DNA from: Scytalidium lignicola
Taxonomy: Eukaryota; Ascomycota; Leotiomycetes
Assembly (NCBI GenBank): GCA_002812745.2
Contig: NCSJ02000066.1
Coordinates: 96,644 to 160,643 of the forward strand
Direction of reading: 5' to 3'
DNA length: 64,000 nt
In this document: piece after piece, positions 47,131 to 60,709 of the stretch
Layout of the letters: each line of letters opens with the position of its first letter
Position numbering within the stretch: position 1 is the stretch's first letter
Program-made: the position numbers and the translations under genes
Notes under the pieces: model-generated
The model's input: only the letters and a program-made list of their open reading frames with translations
The model's database searches: none
Told to the model about the DNA's origin: nothing

Positions 47131-47922
47131 CTATCCAGATCGTCTCGGCGCAGTTACGGCGGTGTCCGGTCGTCGAATCGTACCATCCCTGTCCTCCGCA
47201 GATGACATCACTCCTGTTGTAGTCATCGTCGTCTCATTCTCCGCACCAACGCTTTCATCGTATCTAGGTAGCCGCTGAGCAGCAGGATCCATCTGCCTCA
47301 GCTCCACTGCATCCGCACCATTCGCCACTCTACCAGATCGCTCTCCAACATCAATACTCGGTGGCTTATCCTCATGTGCATATGGCGGTGGTGCCTCTCC
47401 TCTTTCATCAAGCCCCTCTCTATCTCCTGAGCCAAAGAAATTGTTCCAAGGCCGTGCCCTTCCTGATCTATATCCTTGAGCACCTGCAGAGGGCATATAC
47501 CCCCAATTTGCCCAGTTTGAATTTATACCCCGGGTGCCGCGCCAGCCATCGACATCGCGAGCTAGGGCATACCGGCCGTCTGCTCGTATGATCGCGGCAC
47601 GCTTTCGACGGCGGCGGCCATAGTAGAGAAATAAGAGAGCGAGTGCAAGAGCTAGGACAGCGAGGATGAGAAAGTAGTAGTTAAAGAGGTGAGTTGTTGT
47701 ATTGGAAGTTGTGGTTGAAGAAGATGAAGGTGTTGGTGCTACTGTTGCAAGTGTGATTGAAGGATTGGTAAGCTGGTCCGTCGAGGTGGGGGCGGGAGTC
47801 GAAGTTGAAGGTGTTGATGGGATGGTCTCGATGTTCTGTGCGAAGGATCGTGATAGAAGGAGTATTGTGAGAATGATAGAATAATGGAAGTATAAATCAA
47901 GCCAAGCACAATGGCGAGACAT
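47131..47922 (-). CDS. Single-pass membrane protein with Ser/Thr-rich ectodomain
   Basis: Intronless, 263 residues. Signal peptide (HYSIILTILLLSRSFAQ), then about 50 residues of Ser/Thr/Pro-rich extracellular sequence likely to be O-glycosylated, one span (YYFLILAVLALALALLFLYY) and a basic stop-transfer GRRRRKR. The cytosolic tail is about 150 residues with GRYALARDVDGWRG, proline patches (APPPYAHED) and PRYDES. The architecture resembles fungal wall-sensor-like or mid2-like proteins, but no cysteine-rich head is present. Family not recognised. Shares a 495-bp divergent region with TFB5. An in-frame Met at 47958 is a less likely start. Confidence 0.65.
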   Translation of the reverse strand: MSRHCAWLDLYFHYSIILTILLLSRSFAQNIETIPSTPSTSTPAPTSTDQLTNPSITLATVAPTPSSSSTTTSNTTTHLFNYYFLILAVLALALALLFLYYGRRRRKRAAIIRADGRYALARDVDGWRGTRGINSNWANWGYMPSAGAQGYRSGRARPWNNFFGSGDREGLDERGEAPPPYAHEDKPPSIDVGERSGRVANGADAVELRQMDPAAQRLPRYDESVGAENETTMTTTGVMSSAEDRDGTIRRPDTAVTAPRRSG

Positions 47923-48417
47923 CTTGAAAAGGTGTACGCTCACATCCGTCCTCCTCACGATGTTCTAGAGTGTAAGCAGCACATCAGACCAAAGTCTCGT
48001 GCTTTTCGAAATCTATCAACTTCAGTTTTCAGATATTCGGTCTGCGCTGGGTAAATAGCAAGCAGAGACCGAAAAAATCTCGTTGACGTATGAAGCAGCT
48101 TATAAATTAACTCGAGAGAATGCGGGGTGTAGCATTGATAATGAGGGAGTTTGGACGTTGTTGGATTTATACGCCTTAAGTAGTGGTTGTCAGGGTGCCG
48201 GAGCTGCCGGTAGAAACGCACCCTGAAGCTTATCTGAGCCAACCCCTCTGATTCGATCAACGCTAAGTCTAGTGACCCTGCCCGTGCACTAGATGGCGAT
48301 CTGACAGCGCCGGGCGAAATAAAATTCCGATCCATATCCCAAGTGCCGTCGGCTTCTGAGCTTCGTCAACACTACTAAGTGAAGTCCACAACTGGTGCTC
48401 AACCATATCGTAAAGAC
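47923..48417. other. Divergent promoter region, membrane protein/TFB5
   Basis: Contains a 126-codon minus-strand frame (47955-48335) without recognisable features, which I take as chance. Confidence 0.4.
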
Positions 48418-48747
48418 ATGCCACGAGCTATCAGAGGTATTTAGGCACCCTGCTCAATCACTCCCTCTCCTTGAAAACTGATGGGGTTGCAGGAGTCCTG
48501 GTCGAGTGCGACCCCTCTATCAAGTCTATCATCATGAACATTGACAGTGAAGAACACGCTTTCATTGTTGAGGAACTAGATGATCAGGCAGTGGTGATAA
48601 AGGAGAACATGCTTCCAGTACTAAAGATGCGGTTAGAAGATGCGAGTGTTTCCATCTATACTAGACTTCAACATGGCAGTACTAATAGCTTCCAAATAGG
48701 CACTCAAAGAAACTCAACAGCCCCCAGACGACTCAGGTTCAGAATAA
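48418..48747 (+). CDS. TFB5: TFIIH subunit TFB5 (TTDA/GTF2H5)
   Basis: Smallest core TFIIH subunit, stabilising the complex for nucleotide excision repair and transcription. Three exons, 48418-48436, 48493-48641 and 48700-48747, give 71 residues, the normal length. MPRAIRGVLVECDPSIKSII, then EEHAFIVEELDDQAVVIKENM and the end ALKETQQPPDDSGSE match the family. Intron 1 is GT-AG. Intron 2 starts GCGAGT and ends ATAG, a GC-AG intron with a TACTAAT branch-point-like element 14-20 nt before the acceptor. No GT donor in the neighbourhood restores the conserved C-terminus. Confidence 0.9.
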
Positions 48748-49072
48748 AACTGAAATTCTGGTCTAGGAGTTTTGGAGCACGGAACAGGCGTTCCTTCATG
48801 ATTTGCTTCCATAGATTTAGGTTGATATTCTATAAACCACTAGAAATGGAACTCTTATTTACGGATGGAAACGGAGTCTTCTTTCGTGTGATAACTACAG
48901 TTTGACCTGCTGAATTCGGGTTGAAATATCGGGTCTTTCTCCTTTGGATAGGGCATCGGTAGTTCCATTCCCTAGGGTTTATACATGATATCTAGTCTAC
49001 ATAATTCGCGCACTATCTCTCCGTTCTTCCATTTATTCAAACAGCCCAGATGCGAGGTTATAATACAGTTGA
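48748..49072. other. Convergent 3' region of TFB5 and MRPL16
   Basis: About 325 bp, no gene seen; contains the 3' ends of both transcripts. Confidence 0.5.
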
Positions 49073-49974
49073 TTATGCTGCTGGGGACGCAGAAGCAGAT
49101 GTGGAGGAAGCTAACACTTCAGGTGTAACATCAATAGGAGCTGAATTAAGAGGAACCTTCCTTCGTGGCCTCTTCAACTCCTCTAATGTAATCCCGTCCA
49201 ACTTCGTGATCCCAACAACCGGTGGGTCTCCCTTCTTGACGAATTCGTACATACCTGAGTAAAGAGATTGATGTTAGGGAAACTCTAACTAGCGGGAATG
49301 GTGTGGAAGTGGTATGAGTACTGACCTGGCATCTTATTACCAGCTAATCGAAACGCGTCTCTAGCTACCTGCTCGTGTATGTCTCCCTTCAGCTCAAATA
49401 TCACTTTGCTGACTGCAACTCGAGAGGCCCAATAATCGAAAGATCCTTTCCCTTTACCCATACGAACCTAATAGCGCGTTAGCTTAACGAACCCAGCTGC
49501 CAGTAGGGAGAACCATTGCCGTACTTCATTACCACTGCTGTAAACACCAATGTTTGCGCAAATTCTCTTGTATAGTCGGTACCGCATTCCTCGTAGTCGT
49601 ACTTTGATGGCCTCTTCCCCATTCTTCAGCTGTGCAGCGCTTATCCGCCTGTGGTGATCAACCATCCGAAGACCATACTCTCCCCAGACAACTGTCGTTC
49701 CCCGAGAGGATCCTCCAGTTGGAACACGAGGTCGGCCCTTTCTCGACCTCTTCTTCTCAGGGAACGATGGAAGAAGCCAATTGCCTGCATTGACGGTCGT
49801 ACTCGAGAAAGGGCGGCTGGAAACTATCGGAGTGACATATTTCGAATTTGTTGTCTTGTTCGATTGGGATGCAGATAAAGCGGAACTGATCGGCCGCAAT
49901 GGAATCGATGATATGGACAGTCTCTCGAACTGAGCAGTAAAGCTCTGCAACCCTCGGAGCTTCATTGTGGCCAT
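49073..49974 (-). CDS. MRPL16: Mitochondrial ribosomal protein L16
   Basis: Large-subunit protein uL16m of the mitochondrial ribosome. Three exons, 49525-49974, 49326-49467 and 49073-49254, give 257 residues. Long mitochondrial presequence region (Ser/Arg-rich, about 60 residues), then uL16 features: [46 protein letters not shown], and after intron 1 [26 protein letters not shown], the most conserved uL16 block. It then continues [18 protein letters not shown]. The C-terminal 30 residues (Ala/Ser-rich) are a fungal extension. Confidence 0.93.
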
Positions 49975-50760
49975 GAAGCTTTATTGTATGTTGGGTTGCA
50001 TGATGAAAGGAAATCCTGGCAACTATTATATTGCCTTGAAGCCTTAGGCAGAAAGTAACTGACAACTACGACAACCCGGTCACGACAAATCAAACAGATC
50101 TAGGTAACAAAATTTGTTAGAGGTAGTTATGTATACGCTCTCTGGCAGTAATATCAAATGTAGGCTTTATTTATCTCAGGATCATGGGTAAGAAGACGGT
50201 ATATATATTATAAATCGACGATGCTAATTTGTAAAGCAAGTTTCAAATCAACGACGACAATGATGATATATATTTGCGTCCAGCGGATCTTTTGAATCCG
50301 GGGATCTATTGAAGACTATGAGGGCTAAAGTTTTACATACAAAGTACCATTTATAAAGAAGCTAAAAACCACAAAGGGGGAAAAGACCCCCTTACAAACA
50401 GTCTTGAGTCTTTGACTTCACAACGTTGTAATACCTTTGAATACCTTAGAAAGCGTTGAGATCTGTCTTCGTTGTGACGATGTTACGAAGCGTCAAGATA
50501 ATCGTAGTGATTTCGCAGTGGCTCAATCTTGGCTTTACAGCATATCCTCATAATGCTGTAGGTTCGTAGCCCTCACCGCGTACAGATGTTGAGTCTCGAG
50601 GGTGATTCAAATCAAGGATATGCTATGAATCGACGAATTTGATTTGTAGAGAAGGCTTCTTGACCTCCAAAATTCTAAGAATACATTTATTACAAATCAG
50701 CAATGTTGATCTAGGACTTGAGGAAGAATGAGATGTGCGAAAAAGCTCCAACCATACATC
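49975..50760. other. Intergenic, nothing recognised
   Basis: About 790 bp upstream of MRPL16. Low-complexity and AT-rich, with loosely similar stretches near 50.2 and 50.63 kb (AATCGACGA..TTTGTA) that could be a decayed repeat. Confidence 0.35.
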
Positions 50761-51382
50761 TCACAGTGGTGTGAGGCCCATCTCCTGTGCTGCTGTAATC
50801 ACATATAGCCTGAAGCCAACATTCAGAATAAACTGATCTGCCAAGGTCTGACCAGGTTGGAGAGACATAGAAGTTCCCAAAATTTGCTGACGAGTGAAGA
50901 TTGTTTGGTCTTCTTGCGGGTTTTGTGGCGCTGGGAAGATAGACTTGGAGAATCAGATAACGACATTAAAATCATATTCCGAATGATTAAGATCACACAT
51001 GCCTTCGCAACAGTCGTATTTCCTTAGTCAAGATGAAAAATAACATTCCCTGCCGGGTTATTGTTTTGACATTTATAAAATTTGACCTCTATTCCGAAGA
51101 GAACGCCGTATCCCGCGCCAGCTAGCCATTTCGTAAAAGCTCTCTCTAAGGAAGGCTTAGATTCCGACCAACCAAATTCACACACCCAAATTGGGCAACT
51201 ATCTGGAATGCCCGGTGTGCTTCTTGCTTTGACTAGTAGGCAAAGTCCGGCTGCTTCAGAGTTCCTGCAGCAGCACCGACAAAACTATTATAATCTATAT
51301 ATTAATTGTTAGTCCATAAAACCTAGACCAAAGAGTAAGATAATATGCAGAGATAAACCTTTGACCGAGTTGATAAAGCCAT
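50761..51382 (-). pseudogene. Decayed fungal gene, unknown family
   Basis: Reading the minus strand from ATG at 51382, MALSTRSK could splice to a segment coding GAAAGTLKQPDFAY, which ends at a stop near 51230. The neighbouring frame continues convincingly as RSTPGIPDSCPIWVCEFGWS and ESKPSLERAFTKWLAGAGYG. Further on, FTRQQILGTSMSLQPGQTLA leads to MGLTPL and a stop at 50761. The pieces resemble a widespread, uncharacterised fungal protein type with a GTLKQPD motif followed by an EVG-W/FSES motif. The one-base frame break between those two motifs and a further stop near 51046 suggest a relic. A badly resolved intron structure is the alternative. Confidence 0.45.
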
Positions 51383-52173
51383 GGTGGTGGTAATAATTTG
51401 TGTTCAGCCGAGACAGGAAGGAATAGATTTGATATAGGTGCTAAAGATGTGGAAGGTACAAATATAAAAATTCACTAAAAGAACTGAGATGAAGCACAAA
51501 GGTGAATGGCAATTAAGGTACCGCCACTTAGTCCGAGTTTTGGCTATCTAGTGCTTGGAGATACTTTAACAGAGAGCATGGCCGATGACGGTAGACATCA
51601 GTGAATTGTTCTAAAAAAAAAATAGATTAAGCTACTAAGATACCTGCTTAAATTGCTGTGCATGTGAAGGTAATAATCTTTTCGTACGGAGTACGTTGGC
51701 TTCGTCTGACGTGAATATACCATCAAACGCTTAAAAGAAGCATACCAAAAAATCGACACTCTCGATTCTCAGTTCCCTCCAAGACGTTACTTGATGTTCG
51801 TTTAACCCATTCAACTTCAAATATAATGCTCTTTTAATTAACATGTTCAACTTCTACTGTAAGTATGGCAAGAGTGTAAACAAAACCTTCAGTTGAATTT
51901 AAGGCAGCGTTATTCAATTAACTTATTGGCTCACCGCCCTACAAGGTGTGTATTGATCACTTCTTGAAATGTCCCGTGCCGTGCACGGAAGTACAAGTAA
52001 TTAAGTCGCGTCACTCGCGTAACACTTACCGTATTCACGCGTGCCTTACCCAACTTAATCGACAAATCAAGAATTGATTCTAATCTGGTAATGTTTGCCT
52101 CTATGTGTGCAATAAATTACGAAGTCACGAAGGAGTACAATTAATCCAAGGACCGATTTCGTCCTATAATAAG
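51383..52173. other. RFC1 upstream region
   Basis: No gene seen. Contains GTACGGAGTAC at 51684-51694, a perfect palindrome CCGTGCACGG near 51978-51987 and a cluster of MCB-like sites listed separately. Confidence 0.45.
52006..52042. promoter_or_regulatory. MCB-like cluster upstream of RFC1
   Basis: TCGCGT at 52006-52011 and 52015-52020 and a perfect MluI cell-cycle box ACGCGT at 52037-52042, about 130-170 bp before the RFC1 ATG. MBF-type factors use such sites to activate S-phase genes in yeasts. Confidence 0.5.
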
Positions 52174-55100
52174 ATGCCTGCGGATATCAGAAGCTTCTTC
52201 GGAGGCAACGTTCCAACACCTATCCGAGAGAAAGAGACAAAAAAAGTAGAGGAACCTAAGAAAAGAGGCAGTATGTAATTGCTCCCTTCTTCATCTATAC
52301 GTATCCTAATTCCTCAAAGGAGCCCGCAAAGTGATTGAAGATAGTGATGATGATGAACCTGCTCCAGTGTAGGCATATTCCTTCGCATTGGCGAACAAGA
52401 ATTGACAGCCAATAGTGCAAAACAACCAACTCCGAAGAAGCCTGTTTCCAAAAAGTCAGCGTACGTTATTTCTATTATACGGTATATACACAAACCTAAT
52501 GATAAAATAGAAAACCGCAGTCCCCAAAAGGGCAGGAGACCACGACCGATGATTATTTTGCATCGACAAAGAAGACTAAGACTGCAAAGGCAGCTTCAAC
52601 GAAACCGCAGTTCCCATCGAAAATAGAAACCAATGGGCGTTCACCAGTCAAGAAGACAACTATCTCCTACAACGAATATCAAAATGATGGTGACCTTGAC
52701 TTTTTNAGATGACGATAAGGATGCCGGGGATGATATTTTTGTAGCTGATGTTAAAAGAGGGAGTAGACGAGACAAGGATGCTTACATTGAGAGTGAAAGT
52801 GATGAGGAGCCTGTAACCAAAGGCAAAAGGGCCACATCTAAAACCAAATCCGCTTTACAACACTGGGATGAAGATGCAAATATGAAAGATCTTGATGACG
52901 ATGATGTGGCTACTTCTGGAAAGCAAGCAAAAAGGACCAAGACATCCGGGGGTGCGAAAAAGAGAAAATCAGTGGGTTTAGATTCAGATGATGAGCATGA
53001 CGTTGATGCTGCCGTCAAAACGGGGAAGTCGTCTACTAAAAAGTCGCCTGCAAAGAAGCCAGCAGCGAAGAGAGCAAAAAAGGATGATGAACCGGAAAGT
53101 GCGGCGATGAAAGCAATATTTGATAACATTCCAACAGTACGAGCTCCAACTCCGCCACCAAAGGATCCAAATGCAAAGTTCGATTGGCGACAGGCTGCAA
53201 CAGGTGGGGGAAATGCGGCCGCACCACCACCAATGGCAGGCTCAAAAGAGGTACCAGTAGGTGAGGAGAACTGTTTGGCAGGCTTGACGTTTGTTTTCAC
53301 TGGATTGCTGGAATCCATCTCGAGAGATGAAGGCATCGAACTGGTAAAGCGGTACGGAGGGAAAGTTACCGGGGCTCCAAGCAGCAAAACAAGCTATGTT
53401 ATTCTTGGGTCAGATGCTGGACCAAGCAAGCTACGAAAAATTAAAGACATGAATATCAAAACCATCAACGAAGAAGGTCTGTTTGAATTAATTCGTCGAT
53501 TGCCCGCGAATGGTGGGGATGGCAAAGCTGCTGAGAAAAACATGGAAAAGAAAAGAGCTGAACTAGACAAAATCAAAAAGGACGCCGAAGAAATGGAAAC
53601 GGAAGAGAAAAGAAAGGCAATAGAAGCCGAAAAGGCAGAAAAGGAGGTTCGGAAACTAGCTGCAGCGAAAGGGGTCGCCCCTCCCCCTACTACTCGTAAG
53701 CCAGCACCACCAACTTCTGAGCTTTGGACGAAAAAGTACTCTCCTACGCAACTCAATCAAATTTGTGGGAATAAGGCTCAAGTGGAAAAAATCCAAGCAT
53801 GGCTAAAGGGCTGGCCACAAGCACACAAATATAATTTCCAGAAAAGAGGTGCTGAAGGGCTTGGTGGTTATCGAGCAATTACCATCCATGGTCCACCTGG
53901 TATTGGGAAGACTACTGCTGCACATCTTGCCGCAAAACTTGCGGATTACGATGTTATAGAGAGTAATGCCAGTGATACACGGAGCAAAAAATTAGTTGAA
54001 ACAGGTCTACATGAAATGCTTAACAATACTTCACTTCTTGGTTACTTCGCTGGCGAGGGCAAAGCCGTCGACAAAAACAAGAAAAAAANTAGTTCTGATT
54101 ATGGATGAAGTTGATGGTATGTCCGCTGGCGATCGTGGAGGTGTCGGCGCCTTAGCCAAAGTCTGCAAAACAACAGACATTCCAATGATCCTAATCTGTA
54201 ACGAGCGCAAGCTTCCAAAAATGAAGCCATTTGACTTCGTTACTTTTGATATCCCATTCCGCCGACCTACCGTTGATCAAATCAGATCCCGCATTGCAAC
54301 AATTTGCCATAGAGAGGGTCTCAAAATCCCCATGCCGGTTATTGAAGCTTTGATCGAAGGTAGCAATAAAGATATCAGACAAGTTATTAACATGATATCC
54401 ACTGCGAAACTTGACCAGGCTGCTATGGATTTCGACAAGGGCAAGTCTATGTCGAAATCCTGGGAAAAGCATGTTATCTTGAAACCTTGGGATATCTGTC
54501 ATAAGTTACTTGGGAGTGGCTTGTTTGCACCAACCAGCAAAGCAACTCTTAATGACAAGATCGAGCTCTACTTCAACGACCATGAGTTCAGCTTCCTGAT
54601 GATTCAAGAAAACTATCTCAGTACAAGACCAACATTGGCGAATAAGCCAGGTCTTACTCCCCGAGAGCAAAGACTCAAAGCCCTACAGCTTGCAGACCAG
54701 GCAGCTGAGAGTATAAGCGATGGAGATTTAGTAGACCGTATGATTCACGGTTCACAACAACAATGGAGTCTGATGCCTACTCATGCAGTGTTCAGCACCG
54801 TGCGTCCAGCAAGTTTTACGTCTGGACAAGTCACCGGAACCCAGTTCACCCAGTGGCTCGGCAATAACAGCAAGTATGGAAAGCTTACTCGGTATGTGAA
54901 AGAGATACAATCTCACTTGAGGTTACGCACATCTGGTGACCGTCACGAAATCCGTCAGCAGTATCTCCCTGTGCTATGGACTCGATTAATTAAGCGCCTT
55001 GAGGCCGAAGGCAAGGACAGTGTTGAAGACGTCATAGAACTTATGGACAGTTATTTCTTAACTAGGGATGACTTTGACTATATTATGGAGCTTGGTTTAG

Positions 55101-55532
55101 GACCACAAGACCAGGAGAAGGTTCATCTTGAAACACTGACAAAAGCCACATTCACGCGATTGTAAGTTCCATGGGACGGAGACCCACGAATTAAATACTG
55201 ACTGATTTAGATACAATTCACGATCACATCCTCTACCATTCATGAAGGCTAGCAATATTGTAGCTCCTAAGAAGATGGCAAAGGAAAAGCCTGACCTTGA
55301 GGAAGCAATTGATGAGGAAGATGACGCAGAAGTCCTTGAGGCAGCTGAAGTAGAGGACGAAGGATCATCAGATGATGTTGACCTCAAGAAAGATAAATAT
55401 ATCAAGCAGCCGAAGGCGAAGAAACCTTCTAACAAAAGGAAGGCGGCAAAGGATGATGATGGAGATGGTGACGAGGAAGAGAAACCCAAAAAGGGCCGTG
55501 GGAGGCCTAAATCAAAAGCCCCAAAGAAATAA
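52174..55532 (+). CDS. RFC1: Replication factor C subunit 1 (RFC1)
   Basis: Large subunit of the PCNA clamp loader. Exons 52174-52270, 52320-52368, 52416-52460, 52511-55161 and 55211-55532 give about 1,053 residues once two frame-breaking N characters (52706, 54089) are skipped. A PCNA-binding motif sits at the very start (DIRSFFGG). A charged, disordered region follows, then BRCT at about residues 345-430 (CLAGLTFVFTGLLESI ... GGKVTG ... YVILG). Next is the AAA+ module with GPPGIGKTTAAHLAA (Walker A) and VLIMDEVDGMSAGD (Walker B), SNASDTRSK, and the RFC1 C-terminal domain. The last exon is acidic/basic and includes an AT-hook-like KGRGRPKSK. Both Ns flank homopolymers (T5, A7), and deleting each restores the frame. 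Confidence 0.95.
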
Positions 55533-55792
55533 ATTTCTGGAATTTGTATAGATATTTCACATTATGGTGTACGGCTAAAAGTCTTTGTAATAAACGCACC
55601 AATACAGCCGGGGGCTGAAATTTAGTTGTTATTGCCCAATCGATTGTAAGAGACCCGTGCTAATACCTGATATTTTCGAAGTATTCGAACTGTTTTCTAA
55701 AGGATCCTAGCGGCCTATTTACGAGATCAAGTATTTCGTATTGCCCCACAATATCCTCATCAGCTGCCTAACACAGACTTAAGAATTGGCAC

Positions 55793-57850
55793 CTAGACTC
55801 GCGTCTCAGCATGCTCCTCATGATGTGCAACAACAGCAGTTTTCTCCCTAATTTCATTCGCTCTTCTCTCCAGATCTTCTGCATATCCAGCGTTGTATGC
55901 CGCTTTATTCGTACCCGGCACAATATATGGCGCATGGGTGAACAAGTAATTCATCTCTTCAAGTGGAAGTCTCGCTGTTTCAGGAAGAAACAGGTAGAAG
56001 AAAAGCGCATTGGTGAAATTGCACACGATGAACAGGAAGTAGTACCGATATCCGACATTTTCCATTGCGGTGGAAGTTACTTGGCCAATTAAAGTGTTGA
56101 ATGCGAAGGAGGTCATTGTAGCAATAGAGACACCTTTGGAACGAGTGCGAGTATCGAAAATTTCTGCTGGGCTATGGAGACATGTTAGTGGCTTGGAGAG
56201 AGAGTTTTGTGAGATAGATACGTACATTACCCAACTTAGAGGGCCGCATGTTGCTGAGAAGGAGAAGTTGTAAAGCCATGTCCTGAACATGTCAGTAATG
56301 TTTCTTGGAGACGGAAGTATATAAATATAATTTTTCTGTAGAGCTGTAATGACTTACATAGCTATGAATCCCCATCCTGCTCCGTTATTATGAGATGTCC
56401 CTGGTGGAAATTCAGCTGCAGATGTGTTAGCTAAAATACGTACGTAGGCCATAGAAGGTATAATAATATATTTCCAAACCTACCAATGAGCACAGCAGCG
56501 ATGATGAATGTGACCATATTGAAAAGATTCCCACAAATCAACGGCCATCTGCGTCCTAGCTTATCAATGAACAGAACGCAACATGCTTCACCAACTAGCG
56601 CAATGACATTGTTGATTGCCTGATACTTGAGAGTATCTGAGCTGCTGATACCTATCTGTCCGTAGATTGTCACGCTGTAATATTGGATGGCTGAAACACC
56701 AGTCATTTGAATTGAGGCTTGAAGTGCGCAAGCAATAAATAGACGGCGGAAGGATGACCTGTTTCTGAAGAGTTCTACATAAGACTTGGCTTCATTCTCA
56801 TGCTCAAATGTGATGCTCTCCTGAATCTGGTCAAACTCTGCCCTGACCCAAGCATCGTTAGTATCTCCATGTGCATGAAGTCTCGCGAGGGTTTGCAACC
56901 CCTTTTCCGGCTGGCCATGGTCAATGAGCCATCGAGGACTCTCGGGGAAGAAGAAAATGAGTGCTCCTAGACCATTTTATCAGTGATAATGTAAAGTGTT
57001 AAAAAAATTCCGAGCGCTTACCAAGTACCACGGCGGGGATCATTTGAATCCCAAGCGGAACACGCCACTGAGCGTTGGTATGTAGCCCAACAAATGTACC
57101 ATAACTGATCCATCCAGCACAGAAAGATCCAATACCAAGCATAAACTGTTGCAGAGATGTAATAGTACCTCGGATTGAGGGATGTGATATCTCTGCCTGG
57201 TAGAGAGGGATAATCATTACCAAGAACCCCACGCCTACTCCTGCGATCCAACGCCCAGCCAAAAGGCAATTAAGATTCGCACCTGCAGTCTGCAGAGCAC
57301 CACCAAGCAGGTAGATAACACATCCGACGACAATGGTCCAGCGTCTTCCAAGCTTATCACCAGCCGGTCCTGCTAAACCCGCACCACAGAAAGCTCCGCC
57401 TGTGAAGAAAGAAACAACCATTCCACTGTTGAGATTCAGCATTTGATGTTAGAAGGTGGTTGAAGGAGACTCACGTCTGAGTTGAGGAGGGATTGTGGAA
57501 TTTTTGGATGAATGAAGAAGATGCAATGCAACTGTTATATCATCAAGTCAGTGCATATCAATGCCATGTTTTTTTTTTTCTTGCTGGTAATGGCTGTAAG
57601 ACCAAGCCAAGATAATCAGGGAGGAAGACAAAGGGATATATTACGAGGCAATGACACCTAAGCCAGTGTTAGTCCAGGAGCGTAACTAGGAAGTAGAGAA
57701 CCTAAGATTAGACTACATACCCAAATCATATCCAAATAAGATAGATCCCACGGACGCAAACACACCAATCAAAAACTAGAGCGATGTTAGAAAAAGAGAC
57801 TGATAGTTGTAAAAGCTACATACCTGATTCCATTTTGGAGGGATCACCAT
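55793..57850 (-). CDS. MFS sugar porter (hexose/pentose transporter family)
   Basis: Twelve-span transporter of the major facilitator sugar-porter family. Nine exons (57824-57850, 57721-57775, 57645-57657, 57475-57531, 57022-57425, 56484-56966, 56358-56415, 56226-56282, 55793-56171) give 510 residues; exon 3 is only 13 nt. Family marks: FGYDLGVIAS in helix 1, GDKLGRRW between helices 2 and 3, AGVGVGFLVMIIPLYQAE, FPESPRWL, FIDKLGRRW in the second half, PAEIFDTRTRSKG and the C-terminal PETARLPLEEMNYLF. Transcribed divergently from a GH51 arabinofuranosidase, which suggests a pentose or plant-wall sugar substrate; specificity cannot be read from sequence alone. Confidence 0.9.
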
Positions 57851-58682
57851 TGTGGCGACTGAAGAGTTTAACCTCTTGGTGTGTATGCAGTCTTCTGTGA
57901 AGCTAGATTGACCCAGACTGTGGAGGTGGTATCTGGTCCATGACCAGAACGAGAGGAAATATATATTTATATAATAAAAACTAAGTCAGGGGGGCTAGAA
58001 CCTTGCGGGGAAGAGAGCTGGGGAATCTCCATGCTCCCCGTTCTACTACGTGCATGATCTCTAGAATCATTTCTGCTTCGCTCGTTGGTCGGAATCGCAC
58101 GAAGACCGTACCAGGATGGAAGGATGGAACCATAACTATCAATGCGATTGGCACGCGTGCACATGCTCTTGTGATTCCGCATCATGAACCGATCTTCCTT
58201 CTCAGGTTGTATGGATATGGGGAAAGTATATCTTGATGCAGGCACACCTTGACGTATGGCAGGGCCTGTGTGACTATTAGAGAGGAGAGGGTGTGACGAT
58301 TAGAACTGCCAAAAATCTCCATCCGTGTGGGGAAGACCCCAGACAAACAAGCTCGACGGGCAGAAACCTTCGGGCGGACAATTTTAATCCGTCGAATCCC
58401 CGCGCAACCAAGACGACCGATTCTCAAGCCACCGCAAGAGCTGTTGCGCGCTGTCATGATTCTTATATGCGCGCCAATCAGATGACTTGTATCTGCTCAT
58501 GAGGTGCTTGAGTGCAGCGAGAGCTATGAGAATGACTATAGCTGTTGGTGAACACGGGGAGGGTGATGACCTCTGTGTATGAGATGATCTTTGATTCCTC
58601 GTCTGTAATAACAACAGAAAACACTTTTTTTCTTGAAGTGGTGTGAGGATCTGCCGACTGATCTCAAGCAATTTTTTNAACT
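57851..58682. promoter_or_regulatory. Shared promoter of sugar porter and GH51
   Basis: 832 bp between the two divergent start codons. SYGGRG-type CreA candidate sites: GCGGGG 58003-58008, GTGGGG 58327-58332 and reverse CCCCGC 58398-58403. N at 58678 after a T run. The short frames here are not protein-like. Confidence 0.5.

Positions 58683-60709
<2,027 letters not shown>

Noticed and set aside
47955..48335. 126-codon minus-strand frame upstream of TFB5
   Set aside because: Lies in a divergent promoter, with no recognisable features and no splice support.
49050..49262. 70-codon plus-strand frame at the MRPL16 3' end
   Set aside because: Antisense to the last MRPL16 exon, whose frame ends SASASPAA and is spliced consistently.
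58003..58671. Several short frames between the sugar porter and GH51
   Set aside because: Compositionally unlike proteins; the segment is better explained as a shared promoter.
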